A stretch of 64,000 nt of DNA from Synchiropus splendidus (GCF_027744825.2 NC_071337.1:10479031-10543030); one strand, 5' to 3'. Positions 1 to 13,200 are shown, counted from the first letter of the stretch. Program-made: numbers and translations. The notes: generated by a model not told the origin, from the sequence alone.

Positions 1-1388
1 AAATGCTTTTTGATGAGAATGAAAGGAGTGATAACAATGCAGCATATTTGAATACTCCTCAACCTGAAGAGGTTCCAAGTGCTCAGATTTCTACCCAAAC
101 GACAAGGCCCTTGGGTTATTTTGTTGATCTGCTTCCCACTGCATTGTGCCCAGCCTTTGTATAGGTTTTCAGCCACATGGGACGAGTCCTGACTGTGAGA
201 AGTGAATAGCTGGCAGTGCAGGATAATTAGCAGGTGAAAGTCACGTTTTCGCTCCCGAACTAACTGGGCTAATTGTTCTGGTTCACGACATCATGTTAAT
301 AGAAATCATCCCAAAATACAGCACCTTCCGTTCTCACATTCAAGACTGTGAGAGCCGTGAAAAACACAAATGAACACCAAGACAAAACAAGCAGAAGTGA
401 ACAGCCTTCTTGTTTGCAACTTAAAGAGTATAATCGGTTTCATTCTGAATGCTTGTGGATTAAGACTGGAATTTCTTTTTGCTTTTTTTTCCCTGTAATC
501 TTTTAAATCCAACTCCGCAATTTGCAAACTACACTAACATGTTTTTGTCCGACCACAGCATCAGGACTGTACAGGGACGAATGATGCAACAAAACACATG
601 TCAGGGGTAAACACAGCCGTCAAATACACCAAAGAATGTCCAAGAAGAAAAGCCTTATTACGAGTGACATAAAACACAAAGGGCTTGCTGTTTACCTCCG
701 TTTCAAGGGAGAAATACTATTTAAATGTTGTATTAAGATGTGGCCAAAACAACTTACCTTATATTTATGCTTCAAACAGAACAAAGAACCCAGTAGTGAG
801 GGGAGATCTGCTATATTGTATTACAAGTAATACAAGTCATTTCAAAAAGAAACTAACTTTTTTATATAAGGGGTCAAATAGTGATGCCAGCATCTTAAAT
901 CAGCCATTTGGTAAAAAACTAAGCAGTTAATGGCCTTGAATAAGCCATAACTATTCTTTTTTTATTTGAAATCTGGCATCAATTGTGAGAAATCACTTCT
1001 CATCACGTTCCCGCCAGACATTATTTGTTGGCAGTCTAGAAATAAATATTTACTTCCCTCTCTTTTCCCTTTCCCATCCTCCGTTCTGCTTGGATTTTCT
1101 TTAACCCTAAATCTGTACCTGTGCCAAGCCAACTGTTCCATGTGAAATAACTTGCCTGTCTTCCAAATAAAGACTGTATTTGGTTGCTATATTTACACAA
1201 GCATGGTAGCCTCCTCCAGTGTTGGAGGAGGCTACCATGGACCTGGAAAGGTGAAGTTATTATGCTACGAAGATACACTCATGATGCAAAAAAAATAGAA
1301 CACAACCTAAAAAGGTTGTGGGTGCAGAACCAGCAGGATTGTATGAGCTCCAGTGGTACGGCAATAAGAAATATAACGTCAAACTCAC
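1..1388 (-). other. PPP1R9A: PPP1R9A intron (partial), no exon seen
   Basis: This is the intron that follows the large first coding exon of PPP1R9A; it runs off the left edge of the window. I looked on the minus strand for the next expected exon (the stretch leading into the PDZ domain) and found nothing resembling it. The only structured element is the hairpin at 1202-1239. Confidence 0.7.
1202..1239. repeat. Perfect 17-bp inverted repeat with 4-nt loop
   Basis: Arms 1202-1218 and 1223-1239 are exact reverse complements around the loop GTGT, so either strand could fold into a stable hairpin. It lies in the PPP1R9A intron, about 150 bp past the exon's splice donor. No transposon terminal repeat family was recognised. 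It could be a foldback or MITE remnant, or a small-RNA hairpin; the sequence alone does not decide. Confidence 0.85.
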
Positions 1389-2732
1389 TGTGATGGGAGC
1401 AGTGCTGAAACAAATCTTCCGCTTTGCAGGGATGTCCTCTTTCTTTTCTTCTGGTAGACCTGGTATCTGTGTTAGATCAGAGCCCGGGTCATAGACAATG
1501 TCTTCCTCATCATCGTCATATAGGTCGTCCTCAGGGTCAGTGCAACTCTCGCCCCAGCCTTGGTAGCAAGCATCCCCATCCGCGTTAAATATCACTCTCT
1601 CGTTCCCAGTGTACTCCTCACTTGGTTCGTCCACCTGGTCCTTGGGAGACTCACAGGTTGGATGGTCCGTTGTGGCATCTTCTTCTTGGGTGTCTTTAGC
1701 TCTAGGAGTTGGCTCAGGAGTTTTATTGGCTGTTGCAGCTTTACCTGAAGGTTTACCAGTTTCAGAGTCTTCAAAATCTTCGATGTATTTCCTTTTTTCA
1801 GAGGGTTTCTCCTCTTCGTGGCAAGAGCCGTTGACCTGGCCTCCGTTAGTTTGGGCACTTGGTTGGGTCTTCTCTGCTGCAGTACTTTTGTCCGGGGCAT
1901 TATCTTTGTTCGTTTCACATTTCAGATCTGCAGTCACAGGACCTGAACCCAAGAGGTCCTCAGATGACAAAGATGAAGGGAATTTCCCTCCCATCTTATT
2001 TCGGTAATTACCACGAATTGGAGATTGTCTTGAGTCATCCTCACTGAGATCCCCTCCTTGGCGGTGGTATCCATCTGGCGAGTACAAGGCCCGTCTGCTG
2101 ACACCTCTGTAGGGAACACTTTGGTTCTGTTGGTCTGCATTTTCGAAAACAGCGCTGAGTTGACTGACTGTCGGAGAGGAGGCTTCTGTTCTTGAGCAAA
2201 GAGAGTCTAATGAATCGGTACTGCCTCGATTGGATCTGGCACCTCTCCAATCATCGAGGTGCTCGTGGGAGCCCCTTTTGTCGCGCCCATAGGGAAAGAC
2301 CGGTGATTGGGATTGATCACGAGACTGCTGTTCGAACAGCTTCCGTGTTTCGGAAAACTTTGCTCCAGCGCTACCAATCCTGTCAGCCGACGACGAATGT
2401 TGCAGTCTTATCACAGTACCATCCGACTTGTTGATAAAGTTGGTGGGTTTGACCAACTTTTGAGGAGAGCACTCTTCGCGATCCTTTGCCTTAGCTGCTG
2501 TATTTTCAGAGCCCATCTGCATGAACATGTCCTTGATGCGACTAACGTGAGCCCCATACTGTCGGCCCCTCGGTTGCTTCGCCCGATCTAGGTCTTTGGG
2601 TTTGGAATCTCCGTCAATCCGGGGCTGGTCAAAGGCCTTCTTGAGCGCCTGAAACTCCGCCCGGTAGGCATTGCGGTGAGGGGAGGCACTCCGGAGACAG
2701 GTCCTCTCCCCCGAGGCCTCCGTCTTCAGCAT
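1389..2732 (-). CDS. PPP1R9A: PPP1R9A (neurabin-1), first coding exon, 448 residues, gene partial
   Basis: Neurabin-1 is a scaffold that bundles F-actin and targets protein phosphatase 1 (PP1) to dendritic spines. This exon runs from the ATG at 2732 to a GTGAGT donor at 1388-1383 and ends in phase 0. The N-terminus (MLKTEASGERTCLRSASPHR) and the EFQALKKAF, RIKDMFMQMG and FSETRKLFEQ blocks match the neurabin-1 actin-binding region. The middle is Ser/Pro-rich and disordered. Near the end is a strongly acidic segment followed by AKRKICFSTAPIT, the PP1 docking site. Its RVxF-type core is KICF (residues 439-442), where mammals have KIKF; the serine just after it (443) matches the PKA site of rat neurabin. 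The PDZ, coiled-coil and SAM exons lie beyond the left edge. The long exon, conserved ends and synteny make the call firm; spinophilin (PPP1R9B) is a poorer match at the N-terminus. Confidence 0.95.
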
Positions 2733-2863
2733 GATGATGTCTTTGGATTTTTCAAAGAGAATGTCAGCATCGCCATGGCCTCATTAGAAGTGTAGTGTAA
2801 GTCCTCTGGAACTGATCCACTTGACGTGACTGTGCAGTCCTCTCAGCTGTGAAGTGATCAAAC
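2733..2863 (-). other. PPP1R9A: PPP1R9A 5' UTR part of the first coding exon
   Basis: Between the ATG at 2732 and a splice acceptor (TTACAG, AG at 2865-2864) there are 131 nt with no sign of coding. The gene therefore starts with at least one separate non-coding exon upstream, probably in the CpG-rich block at 4845-5300. Confidence 0.7.
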
Positions 2864-4844
2864 CTGTAACGGAAAAACACATTAGTTCACCAAGTGGAGC
2901 AACAAAGAGGAACACAAAGGGCAACTTGGCGATGCATTATTTAAAGAATGCATGTTCTAGACTTTGGCATTTATGCTGAGAGCAGGTATGATGGATCCAC
3001 CTCGAACCCATTTTACTTCAGCTGTTACATTCAGAAAGGCTTAGTTTAGAACACTACATAATGGAAGGCTTCAAGTCCACGATTTGCTCGACTGATCACC
3101 AGCTGAAGGAATTTCATGGACGACTACCAAGAGTATGGATATCCTTTTTAACCCCGGGTGTTAGAGCCCTGCTCGATAAACACGCGAAAGGTTGAAGAAC
3201 ACGTGTTTTATCCCAATGTACGGAAATAATCTGCTTTTCTACATTAACAGTCTTTTACCAAGAATCGGAGGAAACACTTTGATTGGAGACATGAAGGCTT
3301 TCTTTTCTGTGGCAAGTCATCATCAGTCAGGACGCGCAAGTCTGAATGGACTGACACCAATATGTTCCTCCCTTGATCCAGCCTGAAACAACCTCCAAAA
3401 GAAGCAACCTGACCCGCTGTTTTCCTTCGGGCGTCCCGACTATCAAAGGCGAAGCCTAGCACCCTGCTCAGGCAGCCCTTTTGACTTATATATCCTCAGA
3501 AAGAAGGAAAAAATGTTGTAAGTCGGCTTTTTGGCCATAAAACAAAAGAAAAGTAGCATTTCACAGGGCTTGTTGAAAGGGATATCATCAAAGATTTGAA
3601 GCTTCGCTGTCAACCGACATCATAAAAAACAATGAAATAATGTGATGAAAGCGATCGTGACAAAAACAGCAGCACTCGACATGAACACTCCTCTGTAGTG
3701 CAGCCCGATTGGACTCTTAGAACACTCAGACAGAGCTGTTGATTCAGCAAACCCGCTCTGATTACCACTTGTAACAAAGCCTATTGTAGGCATCACCGGA
3801 TTCTCCTGTTTCCTCCGGACAGTCTTCCATCAACTTTGACCTTTGTACACGATTTCAACTGTCAACCTGACATTATGGCAGTCTCCATGACATATCAGCT
3901 GAACTGTCATCTCCTAACTGATGCATGTGTAAAAATTGGAGCAGCAAGAATGTTACTTAACACAGCATTAATGGTATTGAATACCTCTAAAACAACAAAA
4001 CAATAAATGCCTGACCTGACCTGCTTTTTGGGTGCTAATAATTTAGGGCAGGCTGAGCATAGTGTGGCCCTGGGGCCACATGCACGGCACTTCTACAATT
4101 CTCTGTCAAAGCACATGTCTAGGTTGAATTCAGGCTGTTTTTTTAATCATTAACTAATCCTTTTTTTGTATAATATCTACTTTATCCAGCTTCCATCATT
4201 AAGTTTGTTATTCTGCATATTAATACTCTTTATAAGACAGTTCGCCAACTACAAAAAAAAAATTGTATTCAGATTTCTTTCTGAATATTTCACAGGAATA
4301 CTATTTTTCAGTCGATAAATATAGACATGATCTCTCCAGGGCAATTGCACTCAACAATTTCACATAACTTTGAAACATAATGTTCTTCTCATGCTTTAAT
4401 TTTTCATCGCCTTAGATTGCACAATGAAGTAGAAGAATGATGAGGAGATGGATGGATGCAACATTATGTAGGATACTGGACGATGTTGGTGCATCAAGAG
4501 CATTGGCTGAAATCTAAATGTCCCGTTACCATATTCATTATTCACCACGCTGGACTCTCACCTATATGGAATCTAGTGCAAAATTCATATGAGGCCATGA
4601 ATGAGTAAAACCTGCTTCTGGGAGAGCGAGAAGGAAAGTAAAAGTTATGGGAATAAAAGCGAGCTGATGAGGCGCACATCACCCACATGATGACAGCTCA
4701 GGTTTACCTTCTTTCTCGCTCTCTTATTTACTCACAAGCATCGACGCATGCGACCCATCCGACTGAGATAAAAACCACCGAGCGACGTTCAACGTAAGTT
4801 AGCACGCGATGTTGCTCCAGCGATATAAAAACAAAAGACTCACA
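2864..4844 (-). other. PPP1R9A: PPP1R9A intron 1, no gene seen
   Basis: About 2 kb between the inferred non-coding exon and the first coding exon. It is AT-rich with no long open frame of protein-like composition. A GTGAGT donor on the minus strand at 4843-4838 fits the end of exon 1. Confidence 0.55.
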
Positions 4845-5300
4845 TTCATGGCTTGTTTTGAGTCGAAATAGCACTGTTTTCTACTCCAGGTTTGAGAGCA
4901 TCTCGGTCCTGTCGTGGGGAAAGCGGTCGACGGAGACATTGCTCAGGCTCGTGTCTCAGACTTGGGAAGAGTCCGGGGACGGAGCGGTCAGTCAACAGCG
5001 GAGCCGCTCCAGCGCCATTGCAGGCAGCCGCGGCGGATGATGCTGGCGGACGCACAATAGGGGCGCAGCTGCGATCCGGCTGCAACTCCCACTGACGCGC
5101 GGCCGCAAGCAGCGCCGCTCTGTTGACGCCGTCCGATATCCCTCCGCAGGACGGGGAAGTGGGCGCGTGTTTCTGCGCCCAAACTCGCCGATTCGCGCGT
5201 GTCGAGTCGCATGTGGCAGGTGCCTGGACCTCAACTCCTGTAATGGTTCGGTCCGCTAAGCTGCAGCTGAGTTGAGGGAGGGAGCGGGGGAGGGTGGGGA
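4845..5300 (-). promoter_or_regulatory. PPP1R9A: CpG-rich promoter and probable non-coding exon 1 of PPP1R9A
   Basis: This block is dense in CpG, in contrast to the AT-rich DNA on both sides, and holds GC-box-like runs around 5090-5190. It sits upstream of the PPP1R9A coding exon, and a minus-strand donor lies just inside its left edge. The open frames that cross it look like by-products of high GC content, not protein genes. The transcription start cannot be placed exactly. Confidence 0.6.
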
Positions 5301-7041
5301 GAGGGGAGGGGTGGAGGATGCAGAAATACCAGCACACGCTGTCTGCTGCCTCTCACCTACTGCTTCACACGCTTCCATGTACCGGGCCAAGTTGGGGTGG
5401 ACCGGGGTCAAAGGACGAGTCACCCGACGGTCTGATGAAGCACAGACTCAATGCTTGTCTTGTTTTGCACAAAGGGAGTAACTTCAACTACAAGAGTCTC
5501 GAAAATGAAGACATTTTGGTCAAGTAACAAACATTTTGTGAAAAATAATGTACCTTTTCTGTTATTACACTCATTGCTGTGAAAATAAAAACGTATATTC
5601 ACCTAATTTCTTTATTATTATATGTTTATGTTGTGGTTTTTGTAAGTAAAAAGAAAAAGTATATATTTAGTGTTGTTAAAGCTCATGTCTAGTCTTTTAT
5701 TTAAGGCATAACATTTACTTTTGACTGCTTTTGACTTTTGAGTTGAAATGTGAATTTAAAAATACATGGGACGTATAAGAAAAGTTATGAAATCCATATT
5801 GTTATGTAACAGTGAGTCACACTCATCTGATATTAGTACATTCTTTATGGTAATACAGTAAGACTCTGTTTTTCTACGCTAAATTTGCTTCCAATTCAAG
5901 CTGCCCTTGTCTGATCATATTAAACTCACAGAGCCGAAATGTGATACAAAATGTTATTTACTGCCCCTGGCGACAAACTAGTAGAAACAAAGCAGCAGTG
6001 GCTGTGAACTCCACTGCTGAGGAAGGCACATGACAAGCCTTGGATCCCGGCTCCCAGTTCCGAACCTGGATAAATGGGCGTAAATTGTGTCTGTATTGGA
6101 GTGAAAAAAACACTGCAGCTGATGTTCAGTGCTGCATCGCCGCTGTGTTTCTTTCAAATAATAAAGACGGGTCAATTGCTGCTGTGATGAACAGCCTACG
6201 ACTTGGTTGTATGAGGTGGTTGCCATGGTAACTTAAAAATAATCTTGCAGGGATTATATGAGGCGAAAAACAACACATGGCACCGTCGACTCGCAAAATG
6301 CCAAGAATCTGAACATTTCTGAGATGAAGAAGGAACATGGCACCACTTTTAATTGATCCTGTTTCTCACCTGCTTTGTGTCTTTTAAAAACAGCGTCTTG
6401 CTTTTGAATGAATGCTATTATGCGCTATGCCGTGATACTCTCTTAGAACGAGTGTGTCCTGTCATGACGGGTGAGTTATGGCCTCCACAGTCCTCCGTAC
6501 AGCCCTGACCAAAAGCCAAAGGGCTCCGAAGAGGACCATCTGTCTGCTAAGACCCTGCCGGCAGGAGGTCCACACCAATCCAATATTGCCGTCCCCCTGC
6601 AGCTGGAGAGCGAAGATCAAGAGCTGGGAATTGAATTCTGGAGCCTCCAATTTAGCACAGTAATTGCACTTAAAAAGTCATCCTTTAAGCAGCATTCTAA
6701 ATGGATGCCAAAAAGGCCACCAAAGAATCAGAAGACTTAATGGGAACAGTACATCTTTGTAGTCCACATACACCAGCACAAAATGTGATAGATTTTCTTT
6801 CTTTTTTTTAAGCGACTGACTGTATATAATGCAAGTCTGAGTTCATTGCGCTTCCGATTGTACTGACATGAAACAAAAGTCATTCCCTGAAGTTGCCTCT
6901 TAACTTCCAACAGACTGGGCAAACAAAAACCTACAATACAAATACAAATGTACTGTCACTCTAGGACACACTGTAAATAGAATGTGGTTTCAGTCAATTG
7001 GAGGTTGGTTTTATGTCATGTGAATCCATGGTAACAACCCG
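5301..7041. other. Divergent PPP1R9A-SGCE intergenic region, no gene seen
   Basis: About 1.7 kb separates the two head-to-head genes. In therian mammals this interval holds PEG10, a domesticated Ty3/gypsy retrotransposon gene. Here I see no gag-like or protease-like frame, no CCHC zinc knuckle and no LTR. The short open frames present have no recognisable domain. Confidence 0.6.
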
Positions 7042-7284
7042 ATGCTTTCGCTCTTCAATATAAATATCACGTTACTCACTCCACATTATCGTCCCCGCTG
7101 GTTGGATTTCCGAGACAACCATCTTTTTCCATCCAGATGTGGAGCCAATGAGGCAGCTCTCTCTCTCTCTCTCTCCCAAGGAGGAGGCGGAGGAAGGAAT
7201 GCTGCAGGATGCTCGCCGTCATGGCTGTCAAACCCAGCGGCGATTAGACACCAAAACAACGTTATTCGAGAGGTATTCCTCGAA
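7042..7284 (+). promoter_or_regulatory. SGCE: SGCE 5' flank and leader with upstream ORFs
   Basis: This segment precedes the SGCE start codon. It contains a CT microsatellite at 7157-7175 and then GC-rich leader-like sequence. One upstream frame, ATG at 7199 to TGA at 7286-7288 (29 codons), ends inside the SGCE ATG in an ATGA overlap. A second, 7209-7247 (12 codons), lies wholly upstream. The main SGCE frame is itself open back to an ATG at 7042, so a longer N-terminus cannot be excluded. The start site is not visible, so inclusion of the uORFs in the mRNA is inferred. Confidence 0.5.
7157..7175. repeat. CT dinucleotide microsatellite
   Basis: Uninterrupted CT repeat just upstream of SGCE. 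Confidence 0.9.
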
Positions 7285-10200
7285 ATGAGCGGGTCCATGT
7301 CGGTAGCGGCCGTGGCGCTGTGGCTGGGTTCAGGTACGTTTCGATAAACTTCAAGTGTTGTGTTCCTGACAGCGCATCCTTGACAGCTAGCTAACTGGCT
7401 AGCTAGCCTGCTACTGTTTAGCTGCTCATTTTTTCCAGCCGCAGGGAGAAGTGGAAATATGTTCCTCGGAAACAGTCTTAGCAGAGCGAGAGACTCTTTA
7501 ATATGTTTCACAATGTACCTTAAGTGTTGTCAGTGAGTGGCTATTCAGTTTTATGAGTGCTGATAGTGAATATTGATGTGCTCCAACAGCTGTATATCGA
7601 TTTGCCTCAGAAGTTCGTTCCTACTGTACAGTGTGTCTTCAAACATGGAACTGTGCCTTAGGTAGCTCGCATTTGCCTTGAATATTACACGTTTACATCA
7701 TCACATTTATACTATATGTGTGTTTATATCATATGTATCCAATGTTCTTGCATCCTCTAGTTCATTTACATTGACAATTATTATTTTCTTGTAGATATCT
7801 TGCAATGAATGTTTTATTTAGCGTGTATTAGGATTGAACGATTTGGGAAAAAAAGGGTTAAATTAAATGTGAATTATTCAGTCAGTCGAGTTTCTTGTTT
7901 TCTACATTATTTACTAAACACGGGCAATACATCATAATATTGTATAACCTACAGGAAATCCGATACAGTCAATAAAATAATTAGCTACACCGTAAACCAG
8001 GCCTATTATGAAGTAATGAAATGACTTGATATGAATAATATATCTTTATTTCACTAGTGAAGCATAAAGCGCTTTGTTTTTTTTAAATTTTTTTTCGGAA
8101 ATCGCTTTCAATTACATCCTGACGTTGATATGAATAAAAATTGTTCAGGCCTAGTATTTAGGTTTTTAATTTTACCTGACTGGTCTGAGACGTTACAAAT
8201 ATCTAGTTTTGTATTTTTTTACATAAGGAAAGATGGGGGGGAAATATCTATATTTTATTTATGAATAACTATCTTTTTTTATTGTTATATTTTAGAAATA
8301 TTCATCTTTTTGTGCAAGAGTCAGTAAAATATTGAAGGTTATCTGGGTTTATCACTTTAAATCTATAAAATAATGTTTAAATTAATTAATTGAAATTGAA
8401 GACTTTTTTTATTTAAACCTATATGGTAATAGTATAAAATATTCTGCCTTGCTTATTATTGTTTCTTAATAAAGTCTGAGATATCAGCCATCAGTTTACA
8501 CTAGATAATTTGACTTGAAATTTAAAATTTGATCCAGTATTTTGATGCCGTTGGGGATTCAAAAACCATTACTCATATCGCTCTCTGCCAAATAAGATTA
8601 AAGTTGCTGCTGTTTAAGCCATGTGTAGTTAATCCCTTAGAGATGTAATCCAAAGCATCCTAGAATATATATTTGTTGGACTCATGCTTCCATTCATTGA
8701 TCCAATAGTTCACATTCTGCATGCATGTGAAGCCCAACACTTGGTTTTGCATGAGAGAAACGTCCTAATCCAGCGATCCAAGGGCTTGAAGCCGAGAACA
8801 GCCTTGAACAGAGATGGTGAGTGGGTGTGTGCTGTAATACACTTTATGTGTTGACCTGCTGTCCCCCCTCCCTCCCACCATAACACTGTGGTGCTAACAG
8901 CCAGCCAGGAGACGTTCAGAAACAGCTACACTTGACTCAATTCATAGTAATCTTGCCAAATGATAAACTAATAAGCACAGAGGAGCGTTGATTCAACGAT
9001 ACCACCAGCCTGGACCTCTCAAAATAGCTGCATCAGGTTTCTGGATCACAGTGAACTCACAAGTTTCGGTTGTACGTACTAGTTGTACACACACTTGATT
9101 TCATGATTTCACGAATGTATAATATGCTATTACATTGTCTTTGCTTCTTTCTGACCAGGTCACACGTTAATGTTTATGAATGTGCCACAGCGGAAGTTAA
9201 GGTGCAGATCACCTGGTCTGATCTTAGTCAAGCTAAACATGCAGCGTAATTCTGAACTAGTTAGGTAGCTTAGTCCAATGATCTCGCTCCTATAATGGGA
9301 CTATTCTGTCAATAGTCCTTTCTTCCCTCGTCTCAAGCAGTAGGTTATTGTCATGCTCAACCAATTCCCCTTTTAATACCACCGTTGTTACATTTTATTG
9401 CTCCAATTTTTGACACATTTTCTGTTTGAGTTCTTGTAAATGCAATGTTGTTTGCTCATTAACTATCAACAATGCGTTCTAGCTTTGTTGATCATGACAA
9501 AGACAGGTCGGTCACGTACCTTTTTAAAAAAAAATTCCGGGGGTCGATCAGGCTCTCTTGGGTCTGCTTTCGTTCTGTGCTGAAGCTTTCTGCGCGCCAG
9601 CTACTTTCACTTCCAGGTTTAGAACAGCAAGGCTTAAAGTCGCAGCAGAAAGAACACACAACGCCTCGATTCAGACAGTAGTGAGCCTTGTTGTCGATGT
9701 TTCCCAGCACAAACACCACAGAAGAACATGCGTTCCTCCTGACTGTGAACAAATGAAGTTGATTTGACAAAAGTAAGATATCTGTAGGGACAAGGACAGT
9801 TTATTCTCTCCAGGTTGCCAACTGCATTTCATCACTTCTGGGGATAAACTTGGCTCTGAGTCAGTTGGGAAGGAGTCACCCCCCCTGCAGAACAATACTG
9901 TCAATGTCAGTCCCAACCCCTTTAGTTTTGGGACATTTCTGTGACAGGCTCTATTTCTAGAAAGTCCTCTTTGAGTGTGTCGTCCCTGCCGCAGGATCAC
10001 CATCCATTCAGTATTAACCTTTAATCGGTGATCTATTGTGTACAGTGTGACTTCCAGAGCTCATCGTCTCAAGATGGCACGGCAACATTAGGGTGTCACA
10101 AATATACAGATTTGATGTCATTAACCGAACCCCCCGTGTTCCTAAGACAATGATATTCAGTCACATTGGAAGCTCCTTAAATGAATATCAGTATCAAAAC

Positions 10201-13200
10201 CTTCCCCCTGGAAAGTCTACGCCTACTTCCTCCCCGCAGGGTCATGGAGGCAAAATGGGTTCAAGTAAAACATTTACTACTTTGTGTGTCATACCTTCTG
10301 TTACTGATGCTTTAGCAAATGGGCTGAAGGTGTAGAACATTACCTCTCCAGTTAGCATTTGTGGCATCAAATGAGCCACGCTTTTTTTGAACACAGTGAA
10401 TTGAATATTACCAACTATGCTGAACACTTTGGTTGGCGCTTTTGATTTCCTATCCTAATTTTAAACAGAACCAATTCATTCGTTCAGATTGTAGTTTGGA
10501 CTTCCAGCCTGGCCCTCTCAAAACGCTATTTTTGTTCACATAATATGCTGTACGTATTCAGGAAGGTCACTGCTGGAACAATAATTGTTGCTGTTGCTGT
10601 TTTCTGGTGAGCTACTAGCTAAGTATATTGGCGCTACTATAGCTAGCCCCATGTAGCTTCCCTCTACCGTAGCTATCTGTGACTGATTTTAAACACAATT
10701 CACTTACTGAGCAATTACTTATTTACTGGCACTCCTTTAACTGGAAATGAAAGTTGAAACTGAATGTGATGTCGATGTCTTGAGGCTAACATTAGAATAA
10801 AACACCCCTGTGTTAGGCATGAAAATGCTTAAGATAGGTGTCCGAGATTCTGCTTATCCAGCGTTCATGGAATTCTCTTCTGTGTTATTTTTTTGTTTTT
10901 TTGTAGGCTTTCAGATCAACTTAAAACAGCCTGCCAAACACTGTGGTCTCCATAGGTCACGATAGCAACATGGATTTTCCGGAAACTGTAGGGTTGTGGG
11001 CTGCATAACATGACACAGCGAGTGGGATTTGACCCCCCAGAGCTTGAGCTGGACATGTGCTGTAGGAGGGCCAGGCCTTCACCTGCTGAAATGACTGAGA
11101 TCATCTGGCGTAGGCAGAGGGTTTTTATCAAGGAGGACAGAAGGCTGTTGTCCAGGCTTACGTCCCTTGTGGACTTCACGACCAGATCTCTGCTCCCTTG
11201 ATGCAGAACATCGGATTCTCCACCTCCAATCACTATTTTGTATCATTATCTATGCATTTCATTTTGTAGAGCTTGTTTTGTCAGGTTTTCCCCCCTACGT
11301 TTCACTCGTTCCTCCACTTAGTATTTTGTAGGCCCATATACTTCTTGGAGCAATATGAGCTCAGTCAATTACTGGTGGCCAAACTGCAGGCAAAAACAGA
11401 CTTAATGGTCGTAAAAGCTTTTTACGGGCTTTGCCAAAAACATGCTACTCCCATTCTCTTATGGATGACTTTATGTATTGAGTCATTTCCCTGCCAGGAA
11501 GTAATTACATTTTAGTGTATACTCCATCATTTCTCATAGAGACTGGAGAGCAAGTATCCCCATACGGACACGGTGAGCCGTTTGTGACTTGTTTTGGTAA
11601 TAACGGTGATGGGTGGGGAAGCCAGGGTCATCTGAAATTATGCACGGCTGGTGCTGTTGAATCGATTCCCCATGCTGATAGGCTCAAGCACATTTCAAAT
11701 CCCAATGGTCATTTCTTATTCTTCAGACTATTAGATGGATGGTGTCGACCATCTGGCTTCACTTGCATGTCCCGCCCGTCTGGTGTGGGGATGTGTCACC
11801 CACATTTAAACCACATCATATTGGACTATGAGGGGAGCAGAGCAGCGGTGCTTGACCTTGAGTGTGCGGCCACTAGTCCTTTGTGTGACGGAGAATTGAT
11901 GAGGCCCAGCGTGGTGGGTAATAGAATCTGTGTGTGTGTGTGTGTGTTGTGCTTAGAGAGGGATTTGTGGGCAGACTGGAGTTGCCACTGAGTGCAGCTA
12001 CGCTGAATACCCTTTTATATTGAACAGTGAGTGAAATATATTGAGCTGTAATAATGGGTTTTGATGCATGCATCATCATGCTCAGGTGAGTTTTTTTGGG
12101 GGGGGCTGCCCCTGAATTGATATGCACCTCTGGTTGTTGTGGTCGCTGACTGTTATTGATTTAAATGTTTGTGGCCAAGTCCCCGCGGAGCCCCTTTCTG
12201 CCTTCTGCGCAGATGTAAACCTGCCACTCCTATTAACATATCAACTTAAAGATGTGTGTTGTGCTGTGTACAGTGTTGCAGTTCTCCTTAATCTGTTGTC
12301 ACTTAATCTGCTTTAACCCTTTTGTTCACCCGACCAGATAACAACAACTGAAGATCAAATGATGACTTCCTCTTTCATGATCAGGGATTAGGATGTAAAT
12401 CCTGCTCTAATACTGGCACCGGTGCAGATTGACCAGAAGATAGTCAAGAGCTGCCGCTGCATGCATGACATTGAAATGTACTCCTTCGATGGGGAGTGAA
12501 TGAGTATCTCAAGCTTAAATTTAAAGTGACTTCAGAAGAGAGCAGAGGGGAAGTTTCTTGAGGTCATGTGGTAGTTCTCTCTCAGTCGTTCTCCCTCTGG
12601 TGCTGTTTCTTCTACCTCAGCAAGCCCACCCACTGAGAGAGATGGAATGAAACTGGTGTGAAAAGAGGAGTGCTGCTGGAGATGCTGAGAGGTTGACGAA
12701 ACATGTTGGGAACCAAACAAAGAAGCCAATGTTGGAGGCACGAACCTGCATCCTGTTGTTGACCGAGCATAGCTCTCTTACTGATGCGTTGTTGTTTTAG
12801 TTAAGTCGTGGCTTGGTCTGCTGCTAGCGTACTAATAACTAGGGACACAGAGGTTCTTAGAGAGCCGTCCAGTGGTCAGAAGCTCATTTCCTTTTTGGTT
12901 TCAGTGGTGACCATCTTGTCAAGGTCACACGCTGACCGTAACGTCTACCCTTCTGCGGGAGTACTCTTTGTCCACGTCCTTGAAAGGGAGTACTTCAAAG
13001 GAGAGTTTCCACCTTATCCAAAATCAGGTATTGCCCCGTGCAGATTGCGATGTGTACTGCTGGTCTTGTTTTGTTTTGAATGAAAGGTTTTTGTTTACAG
13101 GTGACGCCAGCAATGATCCCATCACTTTTAACACCAACCTCATGGGCTACCCCGACAGGCCTGGCTGGTTGCGCTACATTCAGAGGACCCCTCACAGTGA

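Noticed and set aside
1609..2007. 132-codon plus-strand open frame
   Set aside because: It is the antisense shadow of the PPP1R9A coding exon.
4846..5337. 163-codon open frame on the minus strand
   Set aside because: It spans the CpG-rich PPP1R9A promoter, starts at a GTG, has several equally long overlapping frames on both strands and shows no domain; it reflects base composition.
5301..7041. A PEG10-like gene between PPP1R9A and SGCE
   Set aside because: No gag, protease or zinc-knuckle motifs and no frame of suitable length; PEG10 is known only from therian mammals.
11515..11991. 158-codon open frame in SGCE intron 1
   Set aside because: No recognisable motif, it runs into the TG microsatellite, and it lacks splice or promoter context.
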